From Thermoplasmata archaeon (GTDB lineage: Archaea; Thermoplasmatota; Thermoplasmata; Thermoplasmatales; Thermoplasmataceae), in NCBI GenBank assembly GCA_021850545.1, contig JAJZLU010000023.1, positions 1-36,142 of the forward strand: 36,142 nt of DNA. The letters run 5' to 3'. This document shows, piece after piece, positions 23,518 to 31,779 of this stretch (position 1 is the stretch's first letter; every line of letters begins with the position of its first letter). The position numbers and the translations under genes are program-made. The notes below the pieces were generated by a model that was not told the DNA's origin, did not search any database, and worked only from the letters and a program-made list of their open reading frames with translations.

Positions 23518-23948
23518 TCGAAGTCAAGGAACCTAAAAAGGAACTCCCTCTCATAGGGACAATGAAAGCAATGCTAGTGGTTGCAAAGCATCTCTTCCAG
23601 AAACCAGTTACAGTCCAGTACCCCGAGCAGAAGAGGGAACTGCCTGACAGGTTCAGGTACAGAATATTTCTCAGCCTTGATGACTGCGTGGGCTGCACTC
23701 TCTGTGAACAGGTCTGCCCTAACCTTTCAATCCACATGCAGAAAGTTGACAGGGAGAATCCCAGAAACAAAAGGAAAATCTACCCTGACGTGAACTTTGG
23801 CACCTGCACAGTATGCAGGAACTGTGAGGAGATCTGTCCCACAGACGCAATCTACCTTACCCATGTCTTTGAAACGGCAAGGACGAGGAACAGCTTCACG
23901 TATTCGCCTGAGGAACTCTCTCTTCCAGAGGAAGAGGTGGTTAAGTGA
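23514..23948 (+). CDS. nuoI: NADH-quinone oxidoreductase subunit I (two [4Fe-4S] ferredoxin)
   Basis: 144 residues. Two ferredoxin motifs: C58, C61, C64, C68 (CVGCTLCEQVCP) and C98, C101, C104, C108 (CTVCRNCEEICP), holding clusters N6a and N6b that lead to N2. The N-terminal helix (GTMKAMLVVAKHLFQKPVTV) packs against the membrane arm. With NuoEFG absent, NuoI is the outermost recognised iron-sulfur subunit and the likely docking site for the electron donor. Confidence 0.95.
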   Translation: MIEVKEPKKELPLIGTMKAMLVVAKHLFQKPVTVQYPEQKRELPDRFRYRIFLSLDDCVGCTLCEQVCPNLSIHMQKVDRENPRNKRKIYPDVNFGTCTVCRNCEEICPTDAIYLTHVFETARTRNSFTYSPEELSLPEEEVVK

Positions 23949-24193
23949 TTTACACAATCATTTTCCTCATATTCGCAGTAATCATGGTTCCACTGGCCAT
24001 GAAGGCCGTCTCTGACAAGAACATAACACATGCAGCAATCTACCTGATGGCATTCCTGTTTGTCCTTTCTGCTTCCTTCATTTTCCTGGGGGCCTCAATA
24101 GTTGGGGCAGTGGAGCTGCTCGTATTCATAGGCGCCGTTGTTACATTGATCGTTTTCACAATTATGCTAACAGGGGGTAAAGAGCTTGAATAA
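23945..24193 (+). CDS. nuoJ: NADH-quinone oxidoreductase subunit J, N-terminal part
   Basis: 82 residues from GTG 23945, overlapping the nuoI stop. Three membrane helices, with the NuoJ motif NITHAAIYLMAFLFVLSASFI-type stretch and GAVELLVFIGAVVTLIVFTIML (the helix with a conserved pi-bulge Tyr/Phe region and Glu). Bacterial NuoJ is about 165-185 residues with five helices; this ORF supplies the first three. The remaining part is the next ORF, overlapping by 8 nt in another frame. Confidence 0.9.
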   Translation: MIYTIIFLIFAVIMVPLAMKAVSDKNITHAAIYLMAFLFVLSASFIFLGASIVGAVELLVFIGAVVTLIVFTIMLTGGKELE

Positions 24194-24404
24194 GCTACTT
24201 GCAGCAATAGCCTCAGCACTCTTCTTCGTGGTATTCGTCATAGAGGCTGTTTCAATACAGGGAACATTCACTCCTGCAACTCAGGATTTAACAAGCATAA
24301 GCGTGGCACTTTTCAACACATATGTCGTCCCCTTTGAGCTTCTCTCACTCATACTGGTGGCAGGCATAATCGGCATGTTCTACATCGCTGGGAGGGAAGA
24401 TTAA
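24186..24404 (+). CDS. NADH-quinone oxidoreductase subunit J, C-terminal part
   Basis: 72 residues from TTG 24186, overlapping the previous gene by 8 nt. Two membrane helices: residues 4-24, and about 47-68 with VPFELLSLILVAGIIGMFYIA. The latter matches the fourth/fifth-helix end of NuoJ (normally PFE..S.LLL.A.IGA). The short interhelix segment TPATQDLTSISVALFNTY corresponds to the periplasmic-side loop before the last helix. Separate J1 and J2 genes are known in haloarchaeal complex I, so this is a lineage feature rather than a frameshift error (inference). Confidence 0.85.
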   Translation: MNKLLAAIASALFFVVFVIEAVSIQGTFTPATQDLTSISVALFNTYVVPFELLSLILVAGIIGMFYIAGRED

Positions 24405-24703
24405 TGGAGATATTTCTCGTTTCTGCCCTCTCACTCATACTATTTGCCATAGGGCTCTACGGCATAATGACTTCCAATATTGGAATCAAGATGCTGATTT
24501 CCATTGAGATACTCATAAATGCAGCAATCCTGAACCTTGTGATGGTTGCCATAGCCTATGGTGACATAAGCCCGATCCTTATGGCGCTGTTCGGAATCGC
24601 AATTGGCGCAGTGGAGTCTGTGGTAGGACTGAGCCTGCTCACTGCTACTTACAGGAAAGTTGGCAGGGTTGCAATAGCCCTGCTGAAGGAGATCAAGTGG
24701 TAA
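24404..24703 (+). CDS. nuoK: NADH-quinone oxidoreductase subunit K
   Basis: 99 residues, three membrane helices. The central helix has the conserved motif IKMLISIEILINAAILNLV with its membrane Glu, and the third helix carries the second key acidic residue (IAIGAVESVVGLSLL). It is related to MrpC antiporter subunits and forms part of the proton path with NuoJ. The start overlaps the previous stop (TAATG). Confidence 0.94.
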   Translation: MEIFLVSALSLILFAIGLYGIMTSNIGIKMLISIEILINAAILNLVMVAIAYGDISPILMALFGIAIGAVESVVGLSLLTATYRKVGRVAIALLKEIKW

Positions 24704-26601
24704 ACATGTACTGGCCAGGTTGGTTCATATTCTTAAGCCCAATATTCGGTTTTGTCATAACATATGCCGTAGGCAGGTACTACAGGAACCTTTCAGGGGT
24801 AATAGCCTCCCTTGCAGTCCTTGGATCACTCATTGCCTCAATTCTCACATTCTTCTATGTTCAGAGCAATGGAACGGTATACAACAGTTACACATGGTTC
24901 TACAATATCCATGCAGGAATCTATATCGACCATCTGACCCTTGTAATGGCCCTTATGGTCTCATTTGTGTCGCTGATGATACATCTCTTTGCCCTTTACT
25001 ACATGAAGGATGATCCAAACAAGCATGTTTACTTTGCAGAAACATCACTTTTCACTGCAGGAATGCTCGGCCTGGTTGTTTCATCAAACCTTGTGCTGTT
25101 CTTCCTGTTCTGGGAACTGGTGGGCTTATGTTCATACCTTCTTATCGGCTTCTGGTTCTTCAAGCCAAATGCGACTGCAGCCGCAAAGAAAGCCTTCATT
25201 GTCACAAGGGTGGGGGACCTCTTATTCCTTGTCGGAATGGCCATTCTCTACAGCAGCATTCAGGGCTTTACCGGCCTTGGTGCGAACAGTCCGCTCAGCA
25301 TCCCATTCCTGATTCAGAATGCCCAGGCAATTGCCACATACGTCGGACCAAATGTACTCGGTGCAGTAGCAGTACTGTTCCTCGCGGGCGCGGCAGGGAA
25401 ATCATCCCAGTTTCCCCTGCATGTGTGGATTCCTGATGCAATGGAAGGCCCAACCACAGTTTCTGCCCTCATACATGCAGCCACAATGGTTACTGCAGGT
25501 GTATACCTGGTTGCCAGAGTTTTCAACATTTTCTACTATTCTGCCCCCTTCGCAATGTACTCAGTCGTGATACTCGGGGCATTCACGGCACTTTTCGCCG
25601 GAATAGTTGGAATCTTTGTCAATGACATCAAGAGGATACTTGCGTACTCCACAATCAGCCAGATTGGCTACATGCTAGCTGCAATCGGCCTTGGGGGGGT
25701 GTTCGGTTACGGCGGAGTCTCATTTGGAATGTTCCACCTCATAGTCCATGCTGTTTTCAAGGCTCTGCTCTTCATGTCAGCTGGTGCAATACTCATCGCG
25801 CTCATGGATCTGAGGGATACAAGATACATGGGTGGGCTATGGAAAAGGATGCCATTGACCATAACACTGCTTTTCATCGGATCCCTGGCGCTGATTGCAT
25901 TTCCATACACATCAGGCTACTTCTCAAAGGACACCATAATTTCCGCTTCCTGGGTATACTACCAGCATTATGGAACCGTCCAGAGCTTTTTCCCTTGGCT
26001 GTTCCTTGCAACCGGGGCCCTTCTGACAACACTGTATACATTCAGGATGTTCTTCAGGACCGCACTGGGAAAGCCACGTTCACACCTTGCTGAACACGCA
26101 AAGGACCCGAGCATTTTCGCCCTTTTGCCGCTGTTTGTGCTCGCCATTGGAGCACTTGGCCTGGGAGCAATACAGGGGTACTTCTACGGATACATAGATC
26201 CCTCATACTCACTGCCATCCGTTCCATTCCTCATTGAAATCATACCAATGTCTCTCATGGCAGTTGGACTTGTGATAACATTCATCCTTTACGGAACACC
26301 AATGTGGCAGAAGTTCAAATTCTCGAAGAACCCGCTCTACAGGATTGGAAAGAACAAGTTCTATCTGGATTACCTGTTCACCAACATCATCGCAGAACGA
26401 GTTATTGTCCCGATTTCAGCAGGATTCACACTCTTTGAGAATTCATACAACAGGGCAGTGAACAATGTCGGATCTTCAACACTGAAGCTTGGAGACCTGT
26501 TCAGGAGGATACAGAATGGAGTGGTTGAAAACTACTTCGTTGTCCTCATAATTGGCGTGTCTTTGGTATTCATAATTGTGAAAATTCTGGGGTTGATGTA
26601 A
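24697..26601 (+). CDS. nuoL: NADH-quinone oxidoreductase subunit L (antiporter-like)
   Basis: 634 residues, about 16 membrane helices, full length. GTG 24697 lies 5 nt after GGAG (24688-24691); ATG 24706 is the alternative start. Antiporter-family motifs: LFFLFWELVGLCSYLLIGFW (helix with the key Glu), GAAGKSSQFPLHVWIPDAM and EGPTTVSALIHAATMVTAG (key Lys and His). The C-terminal amphipathic lateral helix and final anchor helix are present (residues ~530-634). NuoL is the distal proton pump. Confidence 0.95.
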   Translation: MVNMYWPGWFIFLSPIFGFVITYAVGRYYRNLSGVIASLAVLGSLIASILTFFYVQSNGTVYNSYTWFYNIHAGIYIDHLTLVMALMVSFVSLMIHLFALYYMKDDPNKHVYFAETSLFTAGMLGLVVSSNLVLFFLFWELVGLCSYLLIGFWFFKPNATAAAKKAFIVTRVGDLLFLVGMAILYSSIQGFTGLGANSPLSIPFLIQNAQAIATYVGPNVLGAVAVLFLAGAAGKSSQFPLHVWIPDAMEGPTTVSALIHAATMVTAGVYLVARVFNIFYYSAPFAMYSVVILGAFTALFAGIVGIFVNDIKRILAYSTISQIGYMLAAIGLGGVFGYGGVSFGMFHLIVHAVFKALLFMSAGAILIALMDLRDTRYMGGLWKRMPLTITLLFIGSLALIAFPYTSGYFSKDTIISASWVYYQHYGTVQSFFPWLFLATGALLTTLYTFRMFFRTALGKPRSHLAEHAKDPSIFALLPLFVLAIGALGLGAIQGYFYGYIDPSYSLPSVPFLIEIIPMSLMAVGLVITFILYGTPMWQKFKFSKNPLYRIGKNKFYLDYLFTNIIAERVIVPISAGFTLFENSYNRAVNNVGSSTLKLGDLFRRIQNGVVENYFVVLIIGVSLVFIIVKILGLM

Positions 26602-26602
26602 A

Positions 26603-28078
26603 GTGTTTATGCTCATTATATTCCTTCTGACAATACTTGGTGCAGCATTTTCCTTTGCCATTAAGGGAAAACGAAGGGACTATGCCATTGCGGCATCAGG
26701 AATTTTCCTGGCCCTCACAGTGATATACAGTGTCATCAGGTTCCATTCAGGATACACCGGTGGAATCATTTCCCAGGAGACATTCAATCTGGCCTCCTCA
26801 ATAGGAATTGTATTTTCCACTGGAGTTAGCGGTTTCTCTGATGCTCTTCTCATACTGTCTGCCATAGTGATATTCCTGTCGGTGATCATTACAGAGAAAG
26901 GAAGATATGGGGAATCGCTGTACAGCTACATACTCATAACAGAGTCAGGCCTTTTCGGCATACTTATTTCAAGAGATTTCCTGTTCTTCTACATATTCTG
27001 GGAAGTGGTCCTGATTCCGGTTTACTTCATTGTTGCACAGTACGGTGGAATGAACAAGGACAGCGTTTCCCTGAAATTCTTTGTATACACCCACATTGGC
27101 TCTGTTTTCCTTCTGCTTTCCATATTCACGGTTTATACATTCCACTACGAGTCAACAGGAGTGTTCACTTTTGAGATGGGCCAGCTTATGGTTAGCACAT
27201 ACTTCGCCAAAATCCCTGCATTCTGGATGTACTTTGCATTCTTTGGCTTCCTGCTGGCATTCCTTGTGAAAATGCCTTCTTTTCCGGTCCATTCATGGCT
27301 TCCTGACACCTATGAGGCTGCACCATACCCCGGCACAGTGATACTTTCCGGCGGGCTCTCCATTATGGGTGGATATGGGCTGTTTGGAATCCTCATGCCT
27401 GTTTACAGGTCCATGGGGACAGGAATCCTGGACATCCTAATGGCCCTGGGAATAATCAGCCTGGTGTACTTTTCGCTCTCTGCAATGATGCAGCAGAGCC
27501 TAAAGAGAATGATGGCCTTTGCAAGCGCAGCAGCTATGGGTTTTGTCACGCTTTCATTCGGAGCAGGGCTGGTTGAATCAGGATACCAGGCAAGCCTCGA
27601 GCTTGCGGGCGGCATGTTCCAGATTGTTGCCCATGGGCTCATAATGGCTCTCATCTTTTCTACACTCTACTACATATACAAGAGCACAGGCCACGAGGCC
27701 ACCCACTCCCTGGGAGGAATTTTCAGGGAAGCTCCGATCCTGAGTTCATTCCTACTTGCCGGGCTCCTTGCATCCCTAGGTCTCCCGGGCCTTGCAGGAT
27801 TCATCGGCGAATTCTCAATCCTTGTTGGGGTGTTCGGCGCAATAGGGTGGTTCATCCTCATTGTGATCTTTGCCATGATAATCACCGCCTCATACCATAT
27901 ATGGGCCGCACAGAAATCGCTATACGGCCCGTACAATGAGAGGCTGGGAGCTATCAGGGACGCAGACAGGCCAACAACGGTAAAGCTGATGGGAATGCTC
28001 ATCGTCATATTCGCCCTTGGTGTCGTTCCGAACCTCATCTACGGGCTTCTTGTAACTTACATCGGAGGTATACTATAA
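26603..28078 (+). CDS. nuoM: NADH-quinone oxidoreductase subunit M (antiporter-like)
   Basis: 491 residues, about 14 helices. Motifs FYIFWEVVLIPVYFIVAQYG, FLVKMPSFPVHSWLPDTYEA and PYPGTVILSGGLSIMGGYGL mark NuoM. GTG 26603 starts one base after the nuoL stop (ATG 26609 also possible). It is the middle proton-pumping antiporter subunit. The stop overlaps the nuoN start (TAATG). Confidence 0.95.
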   Translation: MFMLIIFLLTILGAAFSFAIKGKRRDYAIAASGIFLALTVIYSVIRFHSGYTGGIISQETFNLASSIGIVFSTGVSGFSDALLILSAIVIFLSVIITEKGRYGESLYSYILITESGLFGILISRDFLFFYIFWEVVLIPVYFIVAQYGGMNKDSVSLKFFVYTHIGSVFLLLSIFTVYTFHYESTGVFTFEMGQLMVSTYFAKIPAFWMYFAFFGFLLAFLVKMPSFPVHSWLPDTYEAAPYPGTVILSGGLSIMGGYGLFGILMPVYRSMGTGILDILMALGIISLVYFSLSAMMQQSLKRMMAFASAAAMGFVTLSFGAGLVESGYQASLELAGGMFQIVAHGLIMALIFSTLYYIYKSTGHEATHSLGGIFREAPILSSFLLAGLLASLGLPGLAGFIGEFSILVGVFGAIGWFILIVIFAMIITASYHIWAAQKSLYGPYNERLGAIRDADRPTTVKLMGMLIVIFALGVVPNLIYGLLVTYIGGIL

Positions 28079-29520
28079 TGTCAATTGTCGCTTCAGGCGG
28101 ATTGGGGACACTGGTTTATTTCGTACCCATGATCTTCCTAGGAATCGTAGGCTTCGCAATCCTTGGCCTATCAATGCTCAAGACCAGCAAAAAGGCACTC
28201 TCATGGATCACATTCGCTTCGCTGGGCATATCTGCAGTACTGCTTTACCTGGTTACGCCCAATGGCATTTCCGTCTTTGATGGAACTATTGTATTCAACC
28301 AGTTCGGCCTATACTTTGCTATTGTGATGATAATTTCTGCGATGTTCATCACATATCCTGCAATGTATGGCCTAAAGGCAAAGAGTGAGATATTCTACGC
28401 TACACTGATCTTTGTGACCATAGGGATGATGGTTGCGGCATTCAGCTACAACCTTATCACGCTGTTCATCGCGTTCGAGTCGGTGAGCATAGGAACCTAT
28501 GTAATGGCAAGTTTCGGAAAGGAGAGGAGGAACCTTGAAGGCACTGTGAAATACTTCTTCACGGGCACAATAGCAACCGCTTTCATCCTCTTCGGCGCCT
28601 CTTTCTTCTTCCTTGATACGCACACATTCAACCTTGCAGTTCTGTCGGCCACTTCCCCAACACCAGAGCTCACCATGGCGCTCATATTCCTCATGGTCGG
28701 GTTTGGGTTCAAGCTTGCAATATTCCCAATGCACCAGTGGGCCATTGACACTTATGATGGTACAGAGAATTCAGTATCAGCGTTCCTTTCAGCGGGAAGC
28801 AAAGTACTGGCCTTTGTTGTGGTGCTGAAGATGTTCCTGGTAGGCTTCTCATCAGATTTCAGGGAAGTCTACTACCTGTTCGCCGTGCTGTCCATACTCA
28901 CTATGACATACGGAAATATATCTGCACTTTCCCAGAACAACTTGAAGAGGCTGCTGGCATATTCCAGCGTTGCCCAGGCCGGATACCTAATACTGGTTCT
29001 TGCAGTGGTGGGTTCTGTGGGCAATGTTACCTCCAACACGGTTGCAGTGGCGGTAGCAGCAGGCATGTTCTATGCCATAGCATATATATTCATGAAAGGA
29101 GGGGCATTCATTGCCCTGAACACCGTGAAGGGAAACAACCTGCAGGTATCTGATCTTTCGGGCCTCGCCAAGAAATCCCCGGGCGTTGCAGTGGGCTTCT
29201 CTATAATGCTCCTTGCACTTGCGGGCATTCCTCTCACCGGTGGGTTCTTCGCCAAATATCTGCTTTTCCTTTCCCTAATAGAAGGCGGGCTATGGTGGCT
29301 CGCTGTGATTGCCATATTGAACAGTGCCATTTCTGTATTCTACTATTTCAGGGTGATACTGTACATGTTCGGAAAGGAACCCCAGGATGGTGAGACATTC
29401 AACCTGGAAAACTCATTCAAGATTCCGGTCTATGTTTCAGCTTTCCTCACGGTTGCAATCTCGCTGCTTGTGGTTTGGTTCCCAACAATGATAGGGTTCG
29501 CCCCGGGACTTTTCAGGTGA
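28078..29520 (+). CDS. nuoN: NADH-quinone oxidoreductase subunit N (antiporter-like)
   Basis: 480 residues, about 14 helices. NuoN features: LITLFIAFESVSIGTYVMASF (Glu helix), FGFKLAIFPMHQWAIDTYDG and SVSAFLSAGSKVLAFVVVLK (Lys helix), and LAGIPLTGGFFAKYLLF near the end. Proximal proton-pumping subunit and the last recognised complex I gene. Only 6 nt separate its stop from the first unknown downstream ORF. Confidence 0.95.
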   Translation: MSIVASGGLGTLVYFVPMIFLGIVGFAILGLSMLKTSKKALSWITFASLGISAVLLYLVTPNGISVFDGTIVFNQFGLYFAIVMIISAMFITYPAMYGLKAKSEIFYATLIFVTIGMMVAAFSYNLITLFIAFESVSIGTYVMASFGKERRNLEGTVKYFFTGTIATAFILFGASFFFLDTHTFNLAVLSATSPTPELTMALIFLMVGFGFKLAIFPMHQWAIDTYDGTENSVSAFLSAGSKVLAFVVVLKMFLVGFSSDFREVYYLFAVLSILTMTYGNISALSQNNLKRLLAYSSVAQAGYLILVLAVVGSVGNVTSNTVAVAVAAGMFYAIAYIFMKGGAFIALNTVKGNNLQVSDLSGLAKKSPGVAVGFSIMLLALAGIPLTGGFFAKYLLFLSLIEGGLWWLAVIAILNSAISVFYYFRVILYMFGKEPQDGETFNLENSFKIPVYVSAFLTVAISLLVVWFPTMIGFAPGLFR

Positions 29521-29526
29521 TAATGG

Positions 29527-29892
29527 ATGCCAATAATATCTGATCTGGAAATAATCAAGAGTGCAATAATCTACGGAGATATCGATGATGCGATGGAAAT
29601 CATAAAAAGGAGGCAGATTTCCCTCTCATACTACTTGAAGAAGAATCCCAGGGAGAAGCACATTACATACTCGATCTTCCTGAAATCCCTTGAATCACTC
29701 CTCAAAGGCGAGATAAGCCTTGATGCATTCAGGGAAAAGGTTGGTTCCCTCCAGGGCCTTACAGAGTTAATGGATCTCTCAGGGGATACCAGCGAAATCC
29801 TGGACTCTCTCTGCTATCTTCTTGAGTACTCTCTCGACAGGTACAATGTCAGGTATCCGGAATTCGACGGAAAGAGGTGTGATGACAAATGA
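29527..29892 (+). CDS. unknown protein encoded at the end of the complex I operon (first of two)
   Basis: 121 residues from ATG 29527, 6 nt after nuoN. No membrane helix. Predicted mostly helical: EIIKSAIIYGDIDDAMEIIK, RQISLSYYLKKN, then HITYSIFLKSLESLLKGEIS and SEILDSLCYLLEYSLDRYN. The overall shape suggests a small helical-repeat or TPR-like scaffold, but this is weak. It has two cysteines, one in the tail (KRCDDK). Its stop overlaps the next ORF start (ATGA). Tight linkage to nuo genes suggests an accessory, assembly or electron-input role (inference). I do not recognise a family. Confidence 0.8.
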   Translation: MPIISDLEIIKSAIIYGDIDDAMEIIKRRQISLSYYLKKNPREKHITYSIFLKSLESLLKGEISLDAFREKVGSLQGLTELMDLSGDTSEILDSLCYLLEYSLDRYNVRYPEFDGKRCDDK

Positions 29893-30143
29893 ATAGGGAT
29901 TTCGACCACTGCTTTTCCCACCTTGAAAACACAGAGGAATCAGCTGCGCATTGCATACACTGCCTGAAGAAGCAAGGTGAGCAGGTACTTTATGATGAAC
30001 AGGAGAAGCGCCTAAAGCTTGGCAGGGAAGTCTATGACAAGCACTATTCCGGCGAGATGAAGACGATTAGCGGAATCCTCGGTATCAACTCACGGGAAGC
30101 TTACGAGAAAATGGACAAAAAATACAACCTTACCATGTACTGA
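29889..30143 (+). CDS. unknown small Cys/His protein at the end of the complex I operon (second of two)
   Basis: 84 residues, overlapping the previous gene by 4 nt. The N-terminus carries a compact Cys/His cluster: H7, C8, H11, H21, C22, H24, C25 (DHCFSH ... HCIHCLKK), giving a C-x2-H-x10-C-x2-C arrangement that could bind zinc or an iron-sulfur cluster. The rest is a charged helix (DEQEKRLKLGREVYDKHY) and a short helical tail. No membrane helix. Last gene of the operon, with no known family recognised. A role in metal delivery to, or electron input into, the truncated complex I is possible but unproven. Confidence 0.78.
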   Translation: MNRDFDHCFSHLENTEESAAHCIHCLKKQGEQVLYDEQEKRLKLGREVYDKHYSGEMKTISGILGINSREAYEKMDKKYNLTMY

Positions 30144-30293
30144 TATTTCATCAGCATGGTGACTATTATTTTACAATAAACCAGTTTACCGGCAATTCAC
30201 GTTACATCCTTACAGGGTGAACTATCTTTCAAGCGAGGGATATGGCATTATTTATCATTAATTGGCAGAAAATAGGCATAAATCCAACCCCTC

Positions 30294-30899
30294 TCATACC
30301 TTTGTGAATTTAAGCGCGACCAGAGTTCCGGTAATTTCATGAGTCTTCATTGTTCCGGGGACATTGATGTTTTCAATATCCTTCTTTGTGAGGCCATGTC
30401 CATGCCCTGCTATCGAGCTCTTTTCAGTATCGGGCAGGAGATTCTCATAAATTATCATGGTTCCACTTGTCATATGCCTTTCTGCAAGGTATATGAGATC
30501 ATCCTGGCCATTTTTCCAGTGATGGAAGGAGAGTGAACTGAAGATCACATCGAAATTTCCGCCGATTCCAGTATTAGAACTGTTCCCAAGTGAACTCTCC
30601 ACCCTGGATGAAAGCATTAGCTTCCTGAATCTGATGTTAGCAATTTTCACCATTGTTGGAGATGGATCGACACAATGTACCCTGACGCCAGGGATCTTGG
30701 CCCCAATCATCGCAGCCGCAATTCCAGGGCCGCTTCCTATTTCCAGCACTGTTGAAGGCTTCAGGGAAGCTATATCTTCGGAAATCTTGTCGTAGACCAC
30801 TCTGTGGCGTCTGGATCTGGCTGCAAAAAAGGAATAGATCCTTGCAAATACTGGACCGAACTCAGCCTTTTCCCCACGTGGGTTCCCATGGTTTTCCAA
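30294..30899 (-). CDS. class I SAM-dependent methyltransferase
   Basis: 201 residues from TTG at 30899, with GAGGTG about 9 nt upstream. SAM-binding motif I is VLEIGSGPGIAAAM (about residues 50-63), followed by VHCVDPSPTMVKIA (motif II, acidic residue for the ribose) and FDVIFSSLSFHHWK (post-II). The short fold ends without an extra domain. The family methylates small molecules such as quinone precursors or sterol-like lipids, but nothing here fixes the substrate. It stands alone, converging on the complex I operon. Confidence 0.83.
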   Translation of the reverse strand: MENHGNPRGEKAEFGPVFARIYSFFAARSRRHRVVYDKISEDIASLKPSTVLEIGSGPGIAAAMIGAKIPGVRVHCVDPSPTMVKIANIRFRKLMLSSRVESSLGNSSNTGIGGNFDVIFSSLSFHHWKNGQDDLIYLAERHMTSGTMIIYENLLPDTEKSSIAGHGHGLTKKDIENINVPGTMKTHEITGTLVALKFTKV

Positions 30900-30934
30900 G
30901 GATTACAGCACCTCTAATTTTCCTATACCTGATT

Positions 30935-31096
30935 ATGGTTGCTACAATAATGAATCTTCTTGAGGTAAAAGAAGACAGATTAGATGTGAACTTCGCCAGG
31001 AAACCATTTGTGGTCCTGAAAATCGCCTTCATTGAATACAGCCATAGCCAGAAGAATTTCAACCAAATGATTGTCCAATTCGGCAAATCGAAGTGA
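30935..31096 (+). CDS. doubtful small ORF of 53 residues
   Basis: ATG 30935 gives a product beginning MVATIMNLLEVKEDRLDV and ending in a basic tail (MIVQFGKSK). There is no recognised family and no convincing promoter. Its stop overlaps a GTG-initiated frame at 31093. The two may be pieces of one gene broken by a frameshift near 31090. Shown mainly because the interval would otherwise be empty. Confidence 0.2.
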   Translation: MVATIMNLLEVKEDRLDVNFARKPFVVLKIAFIEYSHSQKNFNQMIVQFGKSK

Positions 31097-31239
31097 TAAT
31101 TTTTCCGGGTGAATGGCAGAATGAACTCTTAAGTAAAGGAATTACTGAAAAGCTTGGAATCAACCGCATCACGTGTTGTATTAGGCAGAGGTTTCATGAT
31201 ATGTTGATAGAAATATTAAAAAAACTCCTCCGTTCATAG
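31093..31239 (+). CDS. doubtful small ORF of 48 residues or 3' part of a broken gene
   Basis: GTG 31093 to TAG 31237-31239 encodes 48 residues including GITEKLGINRITCCIRQR and a helical end (MLIEILKKLLRS). Protein-like composition is better than for the ORF before it. Read slightly upstream, the frame continues as RQIEVIIFPGEWQ, so the ORF pair could be a frameshifted remnant. No family recognised. The whole 30900-31296 interval is otherwise AT-rich and without features. Confidence 0.25.
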   Translation: MIIFPGEWQNELLSKGITEKLGINRITCCIRQRFHDMLIEILKKLLRS

Positions 31240-31296
31240 TGATGGAAGTTTGTTAAAGAACAATTAAATTTGGGCGCATTCCCGTTGTAGTTGAAC

Positions 31297-31779
31297 CTAA
31301 ATCCAGTCCAAAATCAATCTTGCAGCATTATACAATGCAGCCACGGTGCTTCCAATGAATGATAGGAGGATAATGCCCCATCCTATGCCATTTGAAATCC
31401 ATGAAAGAATAAATCTTAGAAATGCTGGCGCCGGCTCTGCAAGATGGGTAAAATTGAATGGAAATGTTGCAAGAAACCATATGGATGCAATCATAAGAAA
31501 CACATTGGAAGCCAGCTCAATGGGGCGGGCCCTATCTCTCCTGCCAATAACTGCCCTGGCGCCGGATGCCATGATCGAAAATGCGAATGAGCCATAGAGT
31601 AGAAGAGAATCAGGCCAACCAAAATCTGCAGTCATAAATCCAGTGCTGGTTATCTGATGGAAGGCAAAGAATGCTGCGACAAGGGTAGCCAGTGTGATCC
31701 CGAATAACTCTCCTATGCGTTCCGGTATTGTCAGAACGTTCTTGGCCCGGGGAAAACTGGGTCTCTTGATTTCTTCCAT
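31297..31779 (-). CDS. uncharacterised membrane protein with four helices
   Basis: 160 residues from ATG at 31779, with AAGAGG about 12 nt upstream; the longer frame to 31878 adds a Cys/Arg-rich segment without protein character. After a basic start (MEEIKRPSFPRAKN) come four membrane helices: about 24-42 (LFGITLATLVAAFFAFHQI), 56-76, 87-108 and 126-150. The loops are short and contain RRDRARPIE between helices 2 and 3. No family or function recognised. The gene is monocistronic. Confidence 0.7.
   Translation of the reverse strand: MEEIKRPSFPRAKNVLTIPERIGELFGITLATLVAAFFAFHQITSTGFMTADFGWPDSLLLYGSFAFSIMASGARAVIGRRDRARPIELASNVFLMIASIWFLATFPFNFTHLAEPAPAFLRFILSWISNGIGWGIILLSFIGSTVAALYNAARLILDWI

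Noticed and set aside
24720-25436. Three plus-strand ORFs of about 100 residues inside nuoL
   Set aside because: Out-of-frame shadows of nuoL with Cys/His/Ser-rich, non-protein-like composition.
28372-28734. 120-residue minus-strand ORF inside nuoN
   Set aside because: Antisense to conserved membrane helices; charged nonsense composition and no start signal.
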